From the NCBI RefSeq assembly GCF_028401385.1, contig NZ_JAQOMR010000001.1, positions 2,606,501 through 2,670,500 on the forward strand: DNA of 64,000 nucleotides. The letters are read 5' to 3'. Source of the stretch: Marinicella algicola. Lineage in GTDB: Bacteria; Pseudomonadota; Gammaproteobacteria; Xanthomonadales; Marinicellaceae. Shown in pieces: positions 58,878-64,000 of the stretch; position 1 is the stretch's first letter, and every line of letters begins with the position of its first letter. The notes under the pieces were generated by a model. That model did no database searches, was not told where the DNA came from, and was given only the letters and a program-made list of their open reading frames with translations. Made by a program: the position numbers and the translations under genes.

Positions 58878-59597
58878 TCAGGCCGCGCCGATATAGGCTT
58901 CACGCACGGCGGGCTCCTGACGGAGTTCTTCTGAAGTGGCTGCAAAGGATATTTTGCCGCGGTCGATCACATAGCCGCGATGGGCGAGGTCGAGCGCGGT
59001 CATCACGTCCTGCTCGACAAGCAGGATGGCAATGCCGGAGTTGTTGATCTCGATGAGGGACTCGCTCAACAGCTCGACCGCGCGCGGCGCGAGACCAAGC
59101 GAAAGTTCGTCGATCATCAGGAGTTTCGGACGACTCATGATCCCGCGCCCGATCGCACACATCTGCTGCTCGCCGCCCGACAGTGTCGAGGCATCCTGAT
59201 GCGCCCGCTCCGCAAGCCGCGGAAACATGGTCATGACCCGGTCCAGATCATCAACGACCGAGCGGTCCTTCTTTCTGAGATAAGCCCCCATCATCAGATT
59301 GTCCCTGACCGTCATCGTCCTGAACAGCCGGCGCCCCTCAGGCACATGGGCGATGCCTCCTGTCAGCACCTGACGGGAGGAGGCACCGGCAAGCTGCTGA
59401 CCTTCGACGTTAATACTGCCCGCCGTCGGCTGGAGAAGCCCGGAGACGGTGCGCAGCAATGTCGTCTTGCCTGCACCATTGGAGCCGATCAGGCAGACGA
59501 TCTCACCCTGGTTCACCTCAAGGTCGATGCCCCACAAAACCCGGATTTCGCCATAACCGGCTTCGAGTTGCTTGACCTGAAACAGTGGTTCAGACAT
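58878..59597 (-). CDS. livF: Branched-chain amino acid-type ABC transporter ATPase LivF
   Basis: 239 residues from MSEPLFQVKQLEAGYGEIRVLWG; the open frame continues upstream but this start overlaps the livG stop by 8 bp as usual. Walker A LIGSNGAGKTTLLRT, signature LSGGEQQMCAIGRGI, Walker B LLMIDELSLGLAPRAVE, H-loop LVEQDV. Hydrophobic amino acid uptake family; ligand set by LivK. Confidence 0.93.
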   Translation of the reverse strand: MSEPLFQVKQLEAGYGEIRVLWGIDLEVNQGEIVCLIGSNGAGKTTLLRTVSGLLQPTAGSINVEGQQLAGASSRQVLTGGIAHVPEGRRLFRTMTVRDNLMMGAYLRKKDRSVVDDLDRVMTMFPRLAERAHQDASTLSGGEQQMCAIGRGIMSRPKLLMIDELSLGLAPRAVELLSESLIEINNSGIAILLVEQDVMTALDLAHRGYVIDRGKISFAATSEELRQEPAVREAYIGAA

Positions 59598-60344
59598 CGG
59601 CCGTCTCCCCGGCATTGGCCTTTGCATACCGATTGCCGAGATAGGCTTCGATGACGCTGTCATTCTGCGTGATCTCGTCGGGGCGCCCTTCGGCAATCTT
59701 GGCGCCGTGATGCAGCACGACGATGCGTGTGCACAGGCTCATCACCACCTTCATCAGATGCTCGATCAGGATGATGGTTACCCCGCGAGAAGCGATCGCA
59801 CGGATCATTTCAAGCGCGGTTTCGATCTCTGCCGGATTAAGTCCGGCGTTGACCTCGTCGAGCAGCAGGACTTTCGGTTTCATCGCGAGGCTTTTGGCCA
59901 GTTCCAGCCGCTTGCGTCCGGCAAGCGTCAGTTCGCTGGCGGGGGTATCGCGTTGCTGTTTCAGCCCAAGGAATTCGATAGCCTCGTCGGCGGCATACAT
60001 CGCCTCGCTCGTCGATGAAGCACCCGCCGCGAAGACCGCTGGCGCCATCACGTTTTCAAGCACCGTCATTTCGGGAAATGGCTGAACCACCTGATAGGTA
60101 CGTGCCACACCGAGGCGGCTGATCTGGTAGGGCTTCATCCCGTCAATACGGCGGCCGTCATAGGTGACGCTGCCGCTTGTAGGCTTAAAAACACCGGTCA
60201 CAAGATTGACGACAGTGGTTTTCCCGCGCCGTTGGGGCCGATCAGGCCTACGATTTCGCCCGGATCGACGGAAAGGTCAACATTGTTCACCGCAGTCAGA
60301 CCGCCAAAGCGCTGGGTCAGACCCTTGAGTTCAAGAATACTCAT
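59590..60344 (-). CDS. livG: Branched-chain amino acid-type ABC transporter ATPase LivG (one frame break)
   Basis: About 252 residues. Begins MSILELKGLTQRFGGLTAVNNVDLSVDPGEIVGLIGPNGAGK; the Walker A is interrupted by one missing A (minus sense) at 60219-60222, and continues TTVVNLVTGVFKPTSG. LivG-specific features: LGVARTYQVVQPFPEMTVLENVM, LTLAGRKRLELAKSLAMKPKVLLLDEVNAGLNPAE, IEHLMKVVMSLCTRIVVLHHG. Its ATG overlaps the livM stop (ATGA). Confidence 0.93.
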
Positions 60345-61288
60345 GTCGTGGTCCCCTCCGTTTTCTTGTCGGAACGATTACGCAACCTGCGCATGGCTGC
60401 GCCGACAACGCCGTTGGGCAGATAGAAGATCAGACCAACGATCAGAATGCCGAGTACCGCGGCATGGATGGACAGGAAGTTGCGCCACACAACCTCTTCG
60501 ATGATAAGGAAGATACCGGACCCGATCAGCGGGCCGAGGAGCGTGCCGGGGCCACCGAGCATGGTCATAACGATCGGGCGGATCGTGGTCATGACCGAGT
60601 AGACATCCGGCGGTTCGATATAGAACACCCAAGAGGCATAGAGCGCGCCGGCCGACCCCACGAACAGCGCGGACAGAACAAATGCAATGACCTTGTAGAG
60701 CGTGGTGTTGATGCCGACCATGGAAGAGGCGTCCTCGTTCTGGCGGATACAGCGCAACGCAAAGCCGATGCGTCCGGCCGAGACATACCAACTCATCAGG
60801 AAGGTGAGTACGGCAAGGACCAGCATCGACCAGAAGAACAGCCGTGCCTGGGCACCGACCGACATGCGGATGATCGGCAGGTTGAGCCCCATGCCGCCAC
60901 CGGTCAGGCTGGTCCATGAGGTGGTGATTTCCAGAAGCACCTCGGCCAGGACAAGGCTTGCAATTGCAAAGTAATGGCCCTTCAGGTGCAGGATGGCAGC
61001 CCCCATCGCGGCTGCAAATGCAGCAGCCATCAAACCTGCCGCCGCCCAGGCAAGTGGCATGGCAAGGCCAAGCCCCTGCAGGATGGCGCCGGTATAGGCC
61101 CCGAGCCCGAAAAAGGCTGCCGTTGCGAAGGACGGGTATCCGGCATAACCGCCGATGATGTTCCACGACTGGGAAAGGACCGCATACATGGCGAACATCG
61201 TGCCGAGACGCAGGATATAATTGTCTCCGAATACCGGCAGGAACGCGATGACGGCAAAGAAGCATAGACCGATAAGCGGATGTTTCAT
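60341..61288 (-). CDS. livM: Branched-chain amino acid-type ABC transporter permease LivM
   Basis: 315 residues, intact from MKHPLIGLCFFAVIAFLPVF. About nine helices; conserved SQSWNIIGGYAGYPSFATAAFFGLGAYTGA and LGGPGTLLGPLIGSGIFLIIEEVVWRN, the latter the GxGTLxGPxxGA loop contacting the ATPase. Start overlaps the livH stop. Upstream in-frame extension to 61483 is livH sequence in another frame. Confidence 0.93.
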   Translation of the reverse strand: MKHPLIGLCFFAVIAFLPVFGDNYILRLGTMFAMYAVLSQSWNIIGGYAGYPSFATAAFFGLGAYTGAILQGLGLAMPLAWAAAGLMAAAFAAAMGAAILHLKGHYFAIASLVLAEVLLEITTSWTSLTGGGMGLNLPIIRMSVGAQARLFFWSMLVLAVLTFLMSWYVSAGRIGFALRCIRQNEDASSMVGINTTLYKVIAFVLSALFVGSAGALYASWVFYIEPPDVYSVMTTIRPIVMTMLGGPGTLLGPLIGSGIFLIIEEVVWRNFLSIHAAVLGILIVGLIFYLPNGVVGAAMRRLRNRSDKKTEGTTT

Positions 61289-62149
61289 TCGTACCCCCTG
61301 CGGCCCATAATGCCGGTCGGCTTGAAGATCAGGAGAAGAATGAGCAGACCGAATGCAATCGTCAGGCCGTGTTGGGGGCCGATGAACAGCGCGCCGAAAC
61401 TCTGGATAAGGCCGAGCGCGAGCCCCCGACAATGGCGCCGGCAATGCTACCGAGCCCGCCGAGTACGCAAACGATGAAGGCAATCGAGAGATATTCCGAG
61501 CCGGCCAGCGGCGAGATCGGAAAGACGAGGCTCAAAGGCTTCCCGCTGCTCCCGCCATCAGTGCGCCGATGCCGAAGGTGATCGCATAGACCTTCTTCAC
61601 ATCAACCCCCATCAGGGCAGCGGCTTCACGGTCCATGCGCACGGCAACGATGGCGTGGCCGATCTTCGAGCGCACCAGCAGCAGGTAGAGCAACCCGGTC
61701 AGCACACCCGCAAGCAACATCGCCACCAGACGGTCAAGCGGCAGAACCAGTCCGGCAATCACCGTGCTGCCAAGCGGATTTTCCAGCTGCACCGACCGGT
61801 AGTCGGCACTGAAAGCCAGCAACATGCCGTTGTTCAAAAGAAGATCGAGCCCGAAGGTCAGCACCAGCGTGGTCAACACCGGCGCACCGACAACGCGGTT
61901 GATCAGACCGAACTGCACTACATAGCCGAGGGCAAACAGCAGCGCTCCGGCAATGACGACCGAGACGAAAGGATGAATGCCGAGGTGAATATAAGCGAAA
62001 TAGGCGATGTAGGAGCCGAGAACCACAAACGAGCCGTGCAGCACGTTGATGACGTTCAAGACACCCCACACCAGAGAAAAACCGACTGAAATGCAGGCAT
62101 AGAGCCCGCCTAGCACCAGCCCGTTCAAAAGGATCTGTGCGTATAGCAT
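61285..62149 (-). CDS. livH: Branched-chain amino acid-type ABC transporter permease LivH (two frame breaks)
   Basis: About 289 residues. MLYAQILLNGLVLGGLYACISVGFSLVWGVLNVINVLHGSFVVLGSY is the standard LivH start; MDREAAALMGVDVKKVYAITFGIGALMAGAAGSL follows. Breaks at 61534-61536 (one T, minus sense) and 61423-61427 (one G). Repaired C-terminus: SLVFPISPLAGSEYLSIAFIVCVLGGLGSIAGAIVGG, then ALGLIQSFGALFIGPQHGLTIAFGLLILLLIFKPTGIMGRRGYE. Stop overlaps livM. Confidence 0.92.
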
Positions 62150-62222
62150 TGGATGTTTTCCGCTGTTTGAGCAGCCGGCCCAAATGGCCGACCACTAAAG
62201 CGTTGAATGGCTTTTACCGAGA

Positions 62223-63424
62223 CTATTCGATGCCGCCGAAGCGCAGGTCCGCCTGCTTGATCTCTTCGGGATAGATCGTCTTGGTGGTGCCGTCCTGGAT
62301 CTGGAACACCGGCGGTTCAAGCGAGTCGATCTGTCCGTTCTCGCTGAAATGAACCGGTCCGTAGAAAGTCATGGCGTCCATGCTGGCGAGCGCATCGCGG
62401 ACAGCGGTCGGCGCGATGGTGCCAGCCTCTTCGATTGCCAGTTGCAAGACAGCGCCGGCTGCGGCAGCCGAGGCCTCGGCGTAGTCAGGTGTAGCGTCAT
62501 ACTCAGCTTCGAACGCGGCCACGAAATCTGCCGTCGTGCCGAACACATCCTCGCCGTCATAGGCAACGGCCGGATGCCACCATGCGGCACTCGAAACATT
62601 GTTCGAACGCTCGCCGGTTGCCTCGATGAATTCCTTGTAGGCAGGTCCGGCCAGCATTGTCAGAACCTTGGGCTCAATGCCGAGGTCCGCCATCTGGCGA
62701 CGGATCAGGATGAGGTCGTTGATATAGCCCGTGGCAAAGACCCAGTCCGGCTTTGAGCGCATCATCAACGTCATGGCCGAGGCATGGTCCATCGTGCCGA
62801 TGGCATATTCGTCAAACGAGATCACTTCGAGACCGTTGCTCTCCGCCGATTTTTCCATCTCGTTGGCGATTGCCAGCGGGAAAGGTCGTTCCGCGCGTAA
62901 ATCGCGACGGTGGAAATGTCCTGGTCAGAATCGGCGACGATCCTGGCAAGCGGTTCGGTCAGCGTGCTGTTTGGTGTGAATGTGCCGAACAGATATTCGT
63001 AGCCCTGGTCGTAAACGCCAACGGAAGAGGCCGTCGCGGCGACCATCGGGATCTGATAGCGCTCGGCAACCGAACTTGCGGCTTTGGCTGCGCCGGAGCC
63101 AAACGGCGCAAATAGGAAGTTGACCTCGTCAGCGGTAATCAGCCGCTCGGCGGTCTGAACCGCGCGGGGCGTCTGGCTTTCGTAGTCGACATAGACAATC
63201 TCGACATCATAGGTGGTGTCGCCGGCGGTGATCCCGCCAGCCGCATTGACGGTCTCGGCCCAGAGGTCATAACCACGCTGCTGTTTCAGGCCTTCCGGCG
63301 AGAGCGGCCCTGTCAGCGGAAGCGGTGCGCCGACCCGGATGGTCTCATTGGCAAATGCCGGCTGCGCCAGTAACATCGTGCTGCCGGCAAGCGCAAGCAG
63401 CCAAGTCTTCGCATTATTCGTCAT
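62223..63424 (-). CDS. livK: Branched-chain amino acid-type ABC substrate-binding protein LivK (one frame break)
   Basis: Periplasmic binding protein, about 400 residues from MTNNAKTWLLALAGSTMLLAQPAFA (signal peptide). TIRVGAPLPLTGPLSPEGLKQQRGYDLWAETVNAAGGITAG, VYVDYESQTPRAVQTAERLI and LFAPFGSGAAKAASSVAERYQIPMVAA are family hallmarks. One T (minus sense) missing at 62881-62883 breaks RNDLFPLAIANEMEKSAESNG. First gene of the eight-gene operon. Ligand unknown; neighbouring aspartate-dehydrogenase-like and aldehyde dehydrogenase genes argue against simple leucine uptake. Confidence 0.92.
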
Positions 63425-63549
63425 TTCGGAACCCCTCAGTTCTCTTTGTTTTTGAAGCATCGGTGAAATTGACGATCACCATGCAAAACGCAGCCTAGGG
63501 AGAAAGAGTGCACCGCGGAAGTCGTAATTAGGGCACACCGCGTTGCGGT

Positions 63550-64000
63550 TTACGCAACGTTGACGAATTCATCAGCGACCGTACGGATATATTCAACCAG
63601 CCGCTGGGCCGCCGGGCTAAGCTCGATTTCCGCGCGTTTGCAGACCTGCGTCGTCGACAGCGACAAGACGGTCGACATGATCGGAACGCCGATCAGCTCT
63701 CCCGATTCCAGCTCCCTTTCGAAGGAGAAGGCCGGGAGAAAGACAATGCCCATATCCTGCAGCGCAAACTGCCGCATCATGTCGATGGAATTGGTTTCCA
63801 GCCTGACATTCAGGGCAAGCTGCTCGGTTTTGACCACATGGTCGACAAGCTGACGAATGCCGAAGGACTGGTCGGGCAGGCCGACCGGTTGCCGCCGGAC
63901 CTCGGCCAGGCTGAGCTCCTGTTTCCGCGCAAGCGGATGATGACGTGACATCACGGCCATCACCGGCTGACGCAGGCTGACAAGCGTATCGATTTCCGCG
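63550..64000 (-). CDS. LysR-family regulator, effector domain only (cut by window edge)
   Basis: The 3' 150 codons of a LysR-type gene that continues beyond the window. Effector-domain pattern: VMSRHHPLARKQELSLAEVRRQPVGLPDQSFGIRQLVDHVVKT, then SIDMMRQFALQDMGIVFLPAFSFERELESGELIGVPIMSTVLSLSTTQVCKR. The HTH lies outside. Upstream of, and in the same direction as, the liv operon with a 125-bp gap, so it may regulate it. A small CGTTGC/GCAACG hairpin overlaps its stop. Confidence 0.82.
   Translation of the reverse strand, partial: AEIDTLVSLRQPVMAVMSRHHPLARKQELSLAEVRRQPVGLPDQSFGIRQLVDHVVKTEQLALNVRLETNSIDMMRQFALQDMGIVFLPAFSFERELESGELIGVPIMSTVLSLSTTQVCKRAEIELSPAAQRLVEYIRTVADEFVNVA

Overview
The window is GC-rich, densely packed chromosomal DNA from an alphaproteobacterium, most likely of the Hyphomicrobiales (Rhizobiaceae-like). 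The signs are a rhizobial-type AatA aspartate aminotransferase, ExoD, a PutA regulated by a divergent Lrp-type PutR, the NAGGN osmoprotectant operon, and many periplasmic-binding-protein ABC and TRAP transporters. I see no rRNA, tRNA, CRISPR array, insertion sequence or phage module. A dominant technical feature is about 45 reading-frame breaks spread over roughly 30 genes. Nearly all are repaired by adding one base, usually in a short homopolymer, and each restores an otherwise conserved protein. I therefore annotate these loci as single genes with probable sequence errors, not as pseudogenes.

Layout. 0.1-7.5 kb: Old Yellow Enzyme reductase, ChaA-type cation/proton antiporter, an NAD(P)-binding oxidoreductase divergent from a LysR regulator, a prokaryotic glutamate-receptor-like potassium channel, aatA, and a small secreted or membrane protein. 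8.2-23 kb: pyrimidine catabolism, with preT-preA (dihydropyrimidine dehydrogenase), a CHASE-PAS-GGDEF-EAL protein, rutR, an N-carbamoyl-beta-alanine amidohydrolase, dihydropyrimidinase, and a tightly overlapping LysE / NUDIX / ABC ATPase / GNAT / two permeases / binding protein operon. 23-28 kb: an RND efflux pair. 28-31 kb: a Crp/Fnr regulator behind a perfect anaerobox, and ureEFG without urease structural genes. 31-36.5 kb: NAGGN operon (asnO-ngg-M42 peptidase) with a divergent MarR regulator and a large inverted repeat between them. 36.5-42 kb: two small proteins, exoD, putR and putA.

42-55.6 kb: an amino-acid/hydantoin-type locus. It holds a TRAP transporter, two paralogous RpiR regulators, a hydantoinase, a PotABCD-like ABC transporter, diaminopropionate ammonia-lyase, an M20 carbamoylase and a nitrilase-fold D-carbamoylase. 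An 18-bp palindrome of one pattern (A[TC]GAAAA-N4-[TG]TTTCAT) recurs in all three divergent control regions, which suggests one regulon. 55.8-64 kb: a branched-chain-type ABC transporter (livKHMGF) in one overlapping operon with an aldehyde dehydrogenase, an aspartate-dehydrogenase-like protein and a RidA-like protein, then the 3' part of a LysR gene.

The window as a whole is about scavenging nitrogen and carbon from pyrimidines, ureido compounds, proline and amino acids, plus osmoadaptation. The most promising novel unit is the RpiR-linked hydantoinase / carbamoylase / diaminopropionate-lyase locus, which resembles the ygeX-ygeY-hyuA group of E. coli but with a different set of enzymes and transporters. 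The second is the GluR0-like channel.
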